This document shows positions 1-6,410 of a stretch of DNA of 6,410 nt, piece after piece. Numbering within the stretch: the stretch's first letter is position 1; the number at the start of each line of letters is the position of its first letter. The notes below the pieces were generated by a model that had not been told where the DNA came from, ran no database searches, and saw only the letters and a program-made list of their open reading frames with translations. A program made the position numbers and the translations under genes. The stretch comes from Oscillospiraceae bacterium (GTDB lineage: Bacteria > Bacillota > Clostridia > UBA1381), in contig SVKH01000089.1 in assembly GCA_015068545.1 (NCBI GenBank), positions 1 through 6,410 on the forward strand, given 5' to 3'.

Positions 1-648
1 ATAGGTAAATATCTTTTGGATGTGCCTGTTCCTGAAACACCTCCTTTGGAAGAATATCTGCATTTTCTGCCGCAGGGCATAAGAATTTACGGCTGCTACA
101 TATTAGCTTATAAAGCCTATATTGAGAAAAATTATGAAAAAGCAATAGGAATTTGCGACACAGCACTTGCCGTAGCAAATAACTTCTATCCCATAGCATC
201 TATTTATGTTTTGATTATTGCCTCAGCAAGCTGTATGTCGGTTAAGAAAACGGAGCTTGCCAAAAAGTACTTTATGATAGCGTGGGATACTGCAAGGCAG
301 GACGGATTTATTAAACTGTTTGGAATACACCACAATATTTTACACGGTCTTACAGAGCAATGTTTGAAAAAGGAATATCCAGGCGACTACAAAAAGATTG
401 TGCGTATCATCAAAGAATTTAATGATGGCTGGTACAGACTGCATCAGCCGGAAGAAAACAACCTCTCCCATACACTAGAACCGACAGAAATCACAATTGC
501 ACTTTTGTATAATCGTAACTGGGGTGCAAAAGAAATTGCTGCACACCTTAATATATCAGAAAGTCGTGTAAGAAATTATATTCGCGACATATATGATAAG
601 TTAAATGTAAGTAATAAAAATGAACTTCAAAATTATTTGGAAAAATGA
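1..648 (+). CDS. LuxR-type HTH transcriptional regulator, C-terminal part (5' end outside window)
   Basis: Frame 1 is open from the first base to a TGA at 646-648, giving 215 visible residues; the gene starts upstream of the window. The TTG at 16 is in frame but has no ribosome binding site, so I do not take it as the start. The last 57 or so residues form a LuxR/GerE-type helix-turn-helix: an LEPTE entry, then NWGAKEIAAHLNIS and the recognition helix SESRVRNYIRDIYDKL, then NVSNKNEL. This is the expected pattern for DNA binding in the family. The preceding 140 residues look all-helical and TPR-like (for example AYKAYIEKNYEKAIGICDTA), as in the sensory arm of MalT-like LuxR proteins in Clostridia. 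No ATPase motif or receiver domain is visible, but these would lie upstream. The ligand and targets are unknown. A strong terminator follows at once, so it is probably not cotranscribed with the genes downstream, though it could control them. Confidence 0.88.
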   Translation: MGKYLLDVPVPETPPLEEYLHFLPQGIRIYGCYILAYKAYIEKNYEKAIGICDTALAVANNFYPIASIYVLIIASASCMSVKKTELAKKYFMIAWDTARQDGFIKLFGIHHNILHGLTEQCLKKEYPGDYKKIVRIIKEFNDGWYRLHQPEENNLSHTLEPTEITIALLYNRNWGAKEIAAHLNISESRVRNYIRDIYDKLNVSNKNELQNYLEK

Positions 649-651
649 TTT

Positions 652-681
652 AATCCTGTTCGTCGGCGAACAGGATTTTTT
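652..681 (+). terminator. Rho-independent terminator of the LuxR-type gene
   Basis: A perfect 11-bp stem pairs AATCCTGTTCG (652-662) with CGAACAGGATT (667-677). The four-base loop is TCGG (663-666), and a run of six T ends at 681. It starts three bases after the TGA stop of the regulator gene. The perfect stem, small loop and T tract make this a confident intrinsic terminator. It separates the regulator from the downstream genes. Confidence 0.93.
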
Positions 682-840
682 ATGTTTAAAAATCGTGTAA
701 ATGGCAGAAATTTCTATGGATTAAGAATTTATATTGGATTAAAAGTTAGCCAAAATCCACCACAAATTGTAGATTTTACCCCCTGAAATTAACCTTATTT
801 TTTGAAAATTTTTTTGTTACAATATAGTCAATAAAAAAAT
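682..840 (+). other. Intergenic region with a short direct repeat upstream of the candidate promoter
   Basis: This 159-base non-coding gap holds two copies of TGGATTAA-n-A (717-726 and 735-744), 18 bases apart, and then the candidate promoter. The repeats could be operator half-sites, perhaps for the neighbouring LuxR-type regulator. The motif is short and AT-rich, so chance is a fair explanation. I saw no ORF or structured RNA here. Confidence 0.25.
815..823 (+). promoter_or_regulatory. Candidate extended -10 promoter for the small four-cysteine gene
   Basis: TGTTACAAT at 815-823 fits the extended -10 form TGnTAtAAT with one mismatch. It lies in a very AT-rich stretch 36 bases upstream of the ATG at 859, giving a short leader of about 28 bases. 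No good -35 box sits 16-18 bases upstream, which is tolerated when the TG extension is present. An alternative pairing is TTGAAA (802-807) with TATAGT (823-828), but its 15-bp spacer is short. The upstream terminator means that a promoter is needed somewhere in 682-840. Confidence 0.45.
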
Positions 841-843
841 ATG

Positions 844-853
844 AAAAGAGGTG
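844..853 (+). promoter_or_regulatory. Ribosome binding site that sets the start at 859
   Basis: AAAAGAGGTG carries GAGGTG, complementary to the 3' end of 16S rRNA, and ends five bases before the ATG at 859. An in-frame ATG at 841 would place this site inside the coding region and has only A and T runs in front of it. The start at 859 is therefore preferred, and it shortens the protein from 104 to 98 residues. Confidence 0.8.
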
Positions 854-858
854 TTGCA

Positions 859-1155
859 ATGAAAGATAGCATTATCAAAACCTATCATATTGACGGCGAT
901 GTTTTGGAGATAACTTTTGAGTATGATGAGCTATCAAAGAAGCATTTGGGAAAATATCCCGATTTTATTGATAATCCTAGATATACCCCCGGCGGCAGAA
1001 AATGGGTAGATGCAATAACCGAAGATTGTCCCCATGCTGACGGAGAGGACAAAATGTGCGGAACCTGCAGCTATATGCTAAAGCAGGACAAAAAAGACAT
1101 TGTTGGGGTTTGCGGTAATGATAAGCTGAAAATAGATATAAAACAAATTGTTTGA
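859..1155 (+). CDS. Small four-cysteine protein of unknown function, putative metal or Fe-S binding
   Basis: This gene encodes 98 residues, begins at the ATG preceded by a strong Shine-Dalgarno site, and ends in TGA. I do not recognise a named family. There is no signal peptide or membrane segment, so it should be cytoplasmic. The first 30 residues are charged, with a likely beta hairpin (IIKTYHIDGDVLEITFEYDE). The second half holds four cysteines: C57, C67, C70 and C85, spaced C-x9-C-x2-C-x14-C, in the context CPHADGEDKMCGTCSYM and later GVCGND. Small clostridial proteins with a CxxC followed by a later GVC often bind zinc or an iron-sulfur cluster, so metal binding is a reasonable inference but unproven. 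It lies 70 bases upstream of the giant surface-protein gene, on the same strand with no clear terminator between. They may share a transcript, although no functional link is evident. Confidence 0.8.
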   Translation: MKDSIIKTYHIDGDVLEITFEYDELSKKHLGKYPDFIDNPRYTPGGRKWVDAITEDCPHADGEDKMCGTCSYMLKQDKKDIVGVCGNDKLKIDIKQIV

Positions 1156-1210
1156 AGACAATATATAAAAACTCTACTGCTTTAGAAAGTAATAACGAAG
1201 AATATGTCTT
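1155..1210 (+). promoter_or_regulatory. Gap between the small gene and the adhesin gene, with an imperfect inverted repeat
   Basis: The arms AAGACA-a-TAT (1155-1164, one bulged A) and ATATGTCTT (1202-1210) can pair over 9 bp with a loop of about 37 bases. The right arm ends directly before the Shine-Dalgarno sequence of the adhesin gene, so a hairpin in the mRNA could affect its translation. There is no T tract, so it does not look like a terminator. I saw no convincing promoter in this gap. The pairing is weak and may be chance. Confidence 0.2.
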
Positions 1211-1217
1211 GAAAGGA
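1211..1217 (+). promoter_or_regulatory. Ribosome binding site of the giant surface-protein gene
   Basis: GAAAGGA ends eight bases before the ATG at 1226. The encoded signal peptide begins exactly at that ATG with the expected basic residues, so the start is well supported. Confidence 0.8.
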
Positions 1218-1225
1218 ATGATTTT

Positions 1226-1579
1226 ATGAAAACACGAAAAAGTAACAAATTTATGGCGTTGCTCTTGACACTAACTATGCTTATGACAATGATTTCGGGC
1301 TTAACGATTACTGTTTCGGCGGCAACAAATCCGGTTGTGCTTACCAAAGAGCTTATCATTACAGACGAAGGTATGCCTAATGAATTAAAGCTCGAGGCAT
1401 ATGTTACAGGTTCCCTTGAAACGAGCAGTGGCTCAATACCAGCGGATATTATTTTAGTTCTTGACCAGTCTGGCTCAATGGACGATAATATTACCAGTGA
1501 TGGCGTAACAAAATCCAAACTTCAGATTATGGAAGAAGCTGTTACTTCTTTTACTCAAAAGGTTGCTGAGCTTAATTAA
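1226..1579 (+). CDS. Giant vWA/SLH surface protein, N-terminal part ending at an in-frame TAA
   Basis: This is the first 117 codons of the giant surface-protein gene. Residues 1-32 are a clear Sec signal peptide: a basic start (MKTRKSNK), a hydrophobic core (MALLLTLTMLMTMISG) and a VSA-A cleavage site after residue 32. Residues 33-72 form a short beta lead-in (ELKLEAYVTGSLET). The vWA domain opens at about residue 73 with DIILVLDQSGSM, whose D80, S82 and S84 are the DxSxS part of the metal-ion-dependent adhesion site (MIDAS). The first vWA helix runs to residue 117, and codon 118 is TAA. The next strand (DYRVAIVGFGSQ, residues 124-135) continues in the same frame beyond the stop, so this is not a complete gene. 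Alone, the product would be a secreted fragment holding about one sixth of the vWA fold and no anchor. Confidence 0.85.
   Translation: MKTRKSNKFMALLLTLTMLMTMISGLTITVSAATNPVVLTKELIITDEGMPNELKLEAYVTGSLETSSGSIPADIILVLDQSGSMDDNITSDGVTKSKLQIMEEAVTSFTQKVAELN
1577..1579 (+). other. In-frame TAA nonsense codon inside the vWA domain
   Basis: Codon 118 is TAA in the context GAG CTT AAT TAA AAC GGA GAC GGT. Both flanks encode normal vWA sequence in the same frame: a helix ending AELN before it, then NGDGSDYRVAIVGF after it. One base change from AAA, CAA or GAA would create the stop, and AELNKNGDGSDYR or AELNQNGDGSDYR would be a natural reading. No frameshift is present, because the frame is the same on both sides. 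The context is not a known readthrough signal, and it has no visible selenocysteine or frameshift element. Confidence 0.9.
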
Positions 1580-4500
1580 AACGGAGACGGTTCGGATTAT
1601 CGTGTTGCTATCGTTGGATTTGGTTCACAGAATACAAACACAGAAATTCTTACAACTAGTCCTATAAGAACATATTCTTATTATAATAACAACCCACGAT
1701 ATGAATATACTGAAATATCATCAGCAAACCTTGACGAGGATAATTCTTATTTCATTCAGTCAGGTTCTGGTTATGAAGAAATTACATATCACGAATACTT
1801 GTTTTCTACAGACGGTTGGTACACCGATGGCGGTATTTGGGGAGGCGGAGACTATGTTAACGTTTCGCAGACAACCGTTTATGAGGGAACCGCGTATCCA
1901 TCAACCGAATATGCAAATGCATTTATAAATTGTACAACTTCCTCAATAGCAGATGGCGGCGAAATCTATAATGCAATTAATTCTCTTGACGGAGAAGGAG
2001 CAACAAGAACAGACCTTGGTATGGAAATGGCATCCAATATATTTGCTACCCAGCCCAGCGGTACATATTCTGAAAGAAAGAAAATCGTAGTTGTGCTAAC
2101 TGATGGTGTTCCTACAACCTCAAGCTCTTTCAGCGATACCGTAGCAAATAACGCAATCGGTTATGCCAAAGAAATGAAGGACGACGGTGCAGAGATATTT
2201 GCTCTGTATTTTGGAAATCCATCAGCAAATTCAGTAAGCTTTATGCAGGGTATGTCCAACAACTATCCTGATGCAACAGCTTACACCAATCTGGGAGTAC
2301 AAGCTAAAACTACTTACTACTCCGCACACAATAATGCGGCCGCAATCACAGGCGTATTCAATGAAATTATATATTCAATAGCCGCAAATGCTCAGCTTGA
2401 TGAAAAAGCGATACTTCAGGATGAACTTACAAAATATTTCAAGCTGCCGGATACCATTGCCGGAGATGTAAGAGATGAGATAAGAGTTTATACCTCCAAC
2501 AAAACCGCAACAGGTTGGGGAGAGGAAATACCTTTTGAAGACGCAATCATTGAATTAAGTGCTGATAACAAAACTATATCTGTAAGCGGCTTTGACTATG
2601 CATACTACTGCGTAACAGAAGAGTCAAAATCTCAGGAAATTGTGGATTATGGCAAAAAGCTTGTTGTATACATTCCTATAGTCGCTGACGAAACAGCAAA
2701 TACCATCGGCGGATATCTCCCAACAAATGTGCACGCGGGTGTTTATGAGGATGATATTGCTGTTGAGATTGATGATGCAGCGGTAACAGCTGATGGTCAC
2801 TCTGATGACGTTGGCATAGCTTATATGATGGAGAATGATGAGTTCTTCCAGCACATCGGCACAGATGATAGCTTTACCTATACATTTGATTCCAATAGCA
2901 CAGACGGAGATATTACTATTCTTCCAATGGCTCAGATTTTAGATGAAATGTTTTTGGTAAAGCCGGACGGTGTAAACAACACCGGTGTAAGACTTGATTA
3001 CAGAATTTATGACACCAATACCGACCAGGCAAGTGGCGCTGATGACACTCTTGTAGCTACACTTGTTCTGGAGCCGGGTGATGGCACAGACATTACAGAT
3101 ATATCCAACTGGGATTTTGAAGCTGGTATGGACACAAACACGATAGCTATTGGCTCTGGCGCTAACTCAGCTTCAAAGGTATATGCAATCGTTTGTCGTG
3201 CATATAACGTCAACCCAGCCTATGAAAACGACCCTGTATACAATATGACATACGGATTACTCAATATCACCGCTGTAAACGAAGATGTTCATATTGTAGG
3301 CGGTGTAATAGACGATGGGGGAACAGTATCTGTTAGCGCCGGCGCAGGTAATTTCACATACGATATGGATGGCAACGCTGTTGGTTACACCGAAGAGGTT
3401 GCTGACGGAGATCTTACTTCTGCAATGACGTTTGCATTGAAGGATGGCTATGAATTCCGCAGAATTATTCTAAAAACTTCTACTCTCAGTGCTCTTGATA
3501 CACCGGTAGACCTTTATAACATAGATACTGGTGTAAATAATGTAGTATTTGTTGGAAATAACTATGTATACGAAAGCATTACTGCAGATGGCGGTCAGAT
3601 TGTAGAGGTTTACACTCAGCTTAAGGAATTTAATCTCACAACAGCAAGTGATGAGCATAGCTTGATTGTAGACGGAAAATCTTATGAATATAGTGAAACA
3701 GAAAAATTAGCTGTTCCATTCCAGGCCAAGGATGGCTACGAAATCACCTCTATCCTCTATGGCGAGACAGAGGCAGATGCAGTGGAAGTTCTTGGTATGT
3801 CAGATGCAGACCTTGATGTACTTGGAATAACATTTGAAAGTTTTGATACTGCTTCAGGTTATGCAGCAGACGGAACAGCTGAAGAAGATTTACTGCAAGG
3901 AGAAGTTCTTGTTCCAAGAACTCAGGATAACTATGTAAAGGTAACTGCTTCTCCAAGAAACTACAAGCTTACATACAAGCAGTATAAACGCGTGGTTAAT
4001 AACCTTGAAACCACTTATGAACCATATGATACCGACCAGACACATTTTGTAGCATACAACACAAATATTCCTTCCGCTCCGGTAGCTCCAGGCGTAGAAG
4101 CAGAAATAGATGGTAACTACTACACAATAAATGGTTGGTACAGAAACCATCCAAACAACGAATTTACTGGACTGACAGATATTACTGCAATGCTTATGCC
4201 GGCGGCAGATATGATGCTTCACGCATACTGGGCACAAAACCCATCCATAGCTGTTTCAATTCCGGTAAAGAAGATTGCGGCAGGAGCTTTCACCGGTTCA
4301 GCAACCTTTGAAATAATGGGTACATACCACGAGCATCCGGTTGGCGACATAACGCTGACAGTTTCAGATTCTGCAAAAACAGCTGACGGAACCCTTGAGA
4401 TGACTCTCACAGATAAGCAATATGACTCATTTATGCAAGGCGACGTTATCCGCATTACCGAGTCTGATGAGACAGGCGGCAACTGGATTTATGACGAGGC

Positions 4501-6410
4501 AGAATATACTGTTCATTACAACCCTTCAGGCGAGCCAATTATAAAGAAGGGTGAGCAGGTGGTAAGCTCAGCTGATTTTACAAACTATTACAATGTCTAC
4601 ACAGTTAAATATGATTTAGCCGGCGGAACTTATCAGGGAGCTGTTTCAATTCCTGATAAAACTGTTGAATATGATGATGCAGAACTTATTTCCGATGCAG
4701 AGCTTGAAAAAGCCGGCTCCATCTTTACAGGCTGGAAGTTTGGAAATATAAATGTAACACCAGCTACAACATATAAAGAGCTTGCAGGCTCTATGGACGT
4801 ATTTTCTGTTACACTCGTAGCACAATATAAGGAAAAATCCTACACAGTAGAATATAATCTCAATGGTGGAAACATTGATGGGGTACAGAATATTCCTGCA
4901 AAAACAGTTGGATATTCCGAAAGCAATCTTCTTCCATCCGGCATTGCTGTAAAAGAAGGCTACACGCTTGTTGGCTGGGAATATAATGAAGCAACGGTTA
5001 CAAATAGTAACACCTATGCTTCTCTTGCAGGAAGCTACAATGTTGACAGCATTACATTATCTGCTGTATGGGAGGTTGACGTAATAGGTGGCGGTCCTGA
5101 CCCTGATGAAGGTGATAATATTCCTGATATTTACCAGAAAAAGATTACCTTTAAAATCTTAAACGGAACCTGGGATGGTGCAGCAAACGCAGATATCATA
5201 AAGGTAGTTAACCTTCTTGATGGAGAAGGAAATTATAGTGCAGCCGGCACTGCCGACATTACAGAACACATTCCTGATGTATCGGTTGCAGTTGCAGCTC
5301 CTGACCACGATACACCAGGCGAATGGAGAGAGGTTCCTCCTATATTAGTAAGCGGAACAGACCCTGTAGTTTATGTATACATTTTCCATAAAACTCCTGA
5401 TGTTGTATATGATGAATATGAAGAGGATAAGCCAGATCCAACTCCTCAAACCGAGGAATACGACTTAACACAGAAGATACAGGTAGATCCTAACAGAGGC
5501 GTATGGAGCTTTAATGGTCAGGATTATACAACTGTTCAGACTATTGAAATGCAGGATAATATCGACCTCGGAGAACCGACAAGAGATGGCTATGTATTTA
5601 TGGGTTGGTTAAAGACCGATGGCACAGGCGAAATAGTTCATATTTACACAGCTCAATGGGAAAAAGATGATATTGGAACAACTGACCCTGACGATGGTGA
5701 CAATGTTGCTGATATCTTCCAGAAGAAGATTATCTTCAAAGTTGTAAACGGAACATGGGCAGACGATACAAGTACAGATGTCGTTTATGTTGTAAATCTG
5801 CTTGATGGTTCAGGTAAATACAGCAAAACAGGTTCTGCTGACATAACATCACTTATCCCCACAGGAATGAAAGCTAATTCTGGATACCAAAACGGTAGTT
5901 GGGATACTGCACCTGTATCACCTGCTACCGATACACAAACCGTTACTTATACTTATTCGTATGAAAAAACACCTACCGGCGGCGGTGGAGGTGGAGGTTC
6001 CACCAAGTACACCTTGACCTACGAATCAAACGGCGGTACTGAATATAAGGCTGAGAAATACAACCGTAACACAACCGTTGATATTGACAAAAAGCCTACA
6101 AAAGACGGTTATGTATTTGAGGGCTGGTATGAAGACAAGGAACTTACCAAGTATGTTGAAGAAGTTAAGATGGCCAAGGACATTACCGTATATGCAAAAT
6201 GGGTTGAAGATAACGGTGGTACAGGCAATGGTTATGGTACACCGGGAAGTCTTAACGGAGAAGATCACTTTGCATACGTTGTAGGCTACCCCGACGGAAC
6301 AGTAAGACCGAATGATAATATCAGCCGTGCTGAAGTAACAGCAATCTTCTTCAGATTGTTAAAGCCTGATGAAGTAAGAGATAAAAATCTCACAACAGAA
6401 AATAACTTTA
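1580..6410 (+). CDS. Giant vWA/InlB-repeat/SLH surface adhesin, main part (3' end outside window)
   Basis: This frame continues directly from the 1226 start and is open to the window edge, about 1,610 codons with no further stop. Numbered from 1226, vWA spans residues 73-386, with T260 (GATRTD) and D293 (VVVLTDGVPT) completing the MIDAS. Then come a companion beta domain (about 395-505); an uncharacterised beta-rich region with two KDGYE modules (about 505-911); an InlB-like repeat (912-1004); a pilin-like isopeptide candidate (about 1010-1122); two InlB-like repeats (1125-1282); NGTW modules (1292-1391, 1487-1583) with an InlB-like repeat between; seven glycines (1585-1591); a canonical InlB repeat (1594-1659); and the start of an SLH domain (from about 1677). 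The inferred role is a wall-bound adhesin, held by SLH binding to secondary wall polymer. If translated separately, the first in-frame ATGs are at 2021 and 2027, without a well-placed ribosome site, so reinitiation looks poor. No signal peptide would remain. Confidence 0.85.
3290..3964 (+). repeat. Two diverged tandem beta modules with a shared KDGYE core
   Basis: The protein contains FALKDGYEFRRIIL (core codons from 3440) and FQAKDGYEITSILY (core codons from 3728), 96 residues apart. Each is followed by similar beta-rich sequence that ends in VEVYTQLKEFNL or VKVTASPRNYKL. I read this as a tandem pair of about 100-residue modules within the stalk. The likeness is only at protein level and is clearest around the core, so boundaries are approximate. 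Confidence 0.5.
3959..4237 (+). repeat. InlB-like (Listeria-Bacteroides type) repeat, diverged first copy
   Basis: This segment encodes YKLTYKQYKRV, then NGWYRN and a closing LHAYWAQ. The order of an opening beta strand, a central GWY and a terminal YW/AxW is the hallmark of InlB B-repeat-like stalk domains. It is longer than the usual 65-80 residues and lacks the NGG motif, so it is a diverged member. Confidence 0.55.
4253..4594 (+). other. Pilin-type (FctA/Spy0128-like) domain, candidate intramolecular isopeptide
   Basis: Residues about 1010-1122 begin with SIPVKKIAAGAFTGSATFEI, continue with VIRITESDE and YTVHYNP, and end in ADFTNYYN. A Lys near the first strand, an ITE in the middle and an F-x-N-x-Y at the end match the layout of streptococcal pilin isopeptide domains. 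There a Lys-Asn bond forms with help from a Glu. The candidate residues are K1015 or K1016, E1079 and N1120. The order fits the family, but bond formation is inference. Confidence 0.6.
4598..5071 (+). repeat. Two tandem InlB-like repeats, 81-residue period
   Basis: Copy one starts with YTVKYDLAGGTYQGAVSIP, holds FTGWKFGN and ends in VAQYK. Copy two starts at 4841 with YTVEYNLNGGNIDGVQNIP, holds LVGWEYNE and ends in LSAVW. The openings are 243 bases apart, so the period is 81 codons. The N/A-GG turn, central GW and final aromatic are typical of InlB-type beta-grasp stalk repeats. Confidence 0.75.
5099..5398 (+). repeat. NGTW module, copy 1
   Basis: This copy encodes 100 residues, from DPDEGDNIPDIYQKKITFK through ILNGTW, VVNLLDGEGNYS and GTADIT to YVYIFHKTP. 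The second copy begins 585 bases later, and the first 70 or so bases remain clearly alike at DNA level, which indicates internal duplication. Similar 'FKVVNGTW...YTYxY' modules occur, from memory, in gut Firmicutes surface proteins. I know no assigned function. Confidence 0.75.
5456..5662 (+). repeat. InlB-like repeat between the two NGTW modules
   Basis: The segment encodes EYDLTQKIQVDPNRGVWSFN, then EPTRDGYVFMGWLKT and a closing YTAQWEKD. The PTRDGYxFxGW core and the terminal AQW are standard for InlB-type repeats. The usual NGG turn is replaced by PNRGVW. Confidence 0.7.
5684..5974 (+). repeat. NGTW module, copy 2
   Basis: This copy encodes 97 residues, from DPDDGDNVADIFQKKIIFK through VVNGTW, VVNLLDGSGKYS and GSADIT to YTYSYEKTP. 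It aligns with copy 1 along its length. The C-terminal halves differ more (here NGSWDTAPVSP) than the N-terminal halves. A glycine linker follows directly. Confidence 0.75.
5978..5998 (+). other. Seven-glycine linker before the anchor region
   Basis: Seven glycine codons in a row (residues 1585-1591) use a mix of GGC, GGT and GGA, so this is not a simple triplet repeat. They lie between PT and STKYT and probably form a flexible hinge between the stalk and the wall-proximal InlB repeat plus SLH anchor. Confidence 0.8.
6005..6205 (+). repeat. Canonical InlB-type (Listeria-Bacteroides) repeat
   Basis: Residues 1594-1660 encode KYTLTYESNGGTEYKAEKYN, then PTKDGYVFEGWYEDKELTK and a closing ITVYAKWV. 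The SNGG turn, DGYxFxGWYxD core and YAKW ending match the family closely. This is the best InlB-type repeat in the protein, with a usual length of about 67 residues. Confidence 0.9.
6254..6410 (+). other. SLH (S-layer homology) domain, first repeat, cut by window edge
   Basis: Residues from about 1677 read DHFAYVVGYPDGTVRPND, then NISRAEVTAIFFRLL. The GYPDGTxRPxxxIxRAEVxxIFxRLL pattern is the diagnostic SLH motif. SLH domains normally come in threes and bind pyruvylated secondary cell wall polymer, so one or two more repeats are expected just past the edge. This predicts wall anchoring by SLH, not by a sortase LPxTG motif. Confidence 0.93.

Noticed and set aside
16..18. TTG as start of the LuxR-type gene
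   Set aside because: The frame is open through base 1, there is no ribosome binding site in front of it, and the helical region appears to continue upstream. The gene is cut by the window edge.
841..843. ATG at 841 as start of the four-cysteine gene
   Set aside because: It is preceded only by A/T runs, while the ATG at 859 has a well-spaced GAGGTG site that would otherwise lie inside the coding region.
1577..1579. Recoding of TAA to an amino acid
   Set aside because: This is the only in-frame TAA in a very long gene, and bacterial recoding known to me involves TGA or TAG. A recoded codon should appear many times.
1577..1600. Frameshift as the cause of the split gene
   Set aside because: The reading frame is identical on both sides of the stop, so a substitution is needed, not an indel.
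1701..1928. A 75-codon plus-strand frame overlapping the vWA coding region
   Set aside because: It lies in another frame of the adhesin gene, has no ribosome binding site and encodes no recognisable protein, while the overlapping frame encodes good vWA sequence.
3890..4237. A 115-codon minus-strand frame
   Set aside because: It is antisense to well-supported adhesin coding sequence, and its Cys/Val/Ile-rich translation is typical of a shadow frame. The minus-strand frames at 1174-1518, 2624-2854, 3007-3213, 3470-3658, 3750-3956, 4219-4482 and 6026-6268 were rejected on the same grounds.
4598..6205. CRISPR array or tandem DNA repeat array
   Set aside because: The repetition is in protein domains of 67-100 residues with strong DNA divergence. 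There are no short identical repeats with uniform spacers.

Overview
The window looks like a piece of a low-GC Gram-positive genome, most likely an anaerobic gut-type member of Clostridia. The grounds are AT-rich codon use, strong purine-rich Shine-Dalgarno sites, a LuxR-type regulator, and a giant secreted protein that joins a vWA domain, InlB-like repeats and an S-layer homology (SLH) anchor. Species cannot be fixed from the sequence. All genes seen lie on the plus strand.

Layout. Positions 1-648 hold the 3' part of a gene for a LuxR-type transcriptional regulator, with a TPR-like helical region followed by a C-terminal helix-turn-helix. It ends in a textbook intrinsic terminator (652-681). 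A non-coding stretch of about 160 bases follows, with a candidate extended -10 promoter near 815-823. Positions 859-1155 encode a 98-residue protein of unknown function with four cysteines, probably a small metal or Fe-S binding protein. After a 70-base gap with a good ribosome binding site, the rest of the window (1226-6410, running off the edge) is one giant surface-protein gene.

The giant gene encodes, in order: a Sec signal peptide; a vWA domain with MIDAS residues D80, S82, S84, T260 and D293; a companion beta domain; a long beta-rich region with two related 'KDGYE' modules; a first InlB-like repeat; a pilin-type domain that may carry an isopeptide bond; two tandem InlB-like repeats; a duplicated 'NGTW' module (two copies 585 bases apart) around another InlB-like repeat; a glycine linker; a canonical InlB-type repeat; and the start of an SLH domain. 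It reads as a long stalk-like adhesin held on the cell wall by SLH repeats, with the vWA domain as the distal binding head.

The main oddity is an in-frame TAA at 1577-1579, in the middle of the vWA domain. The same frame then stays open, with sensible protein sequence, for about 1,610 codons to the window edge. The two neighbouring genes end in TGA and nothing suggests a changed code. The likeliest explanations are a very recent nonsense mutation, within-population variation or a sequencing error. The gene is therefore given as two CDS entries that should be read as one split gene. No RNA gene, CRISPR array, insertion sequence or attachment site was found.
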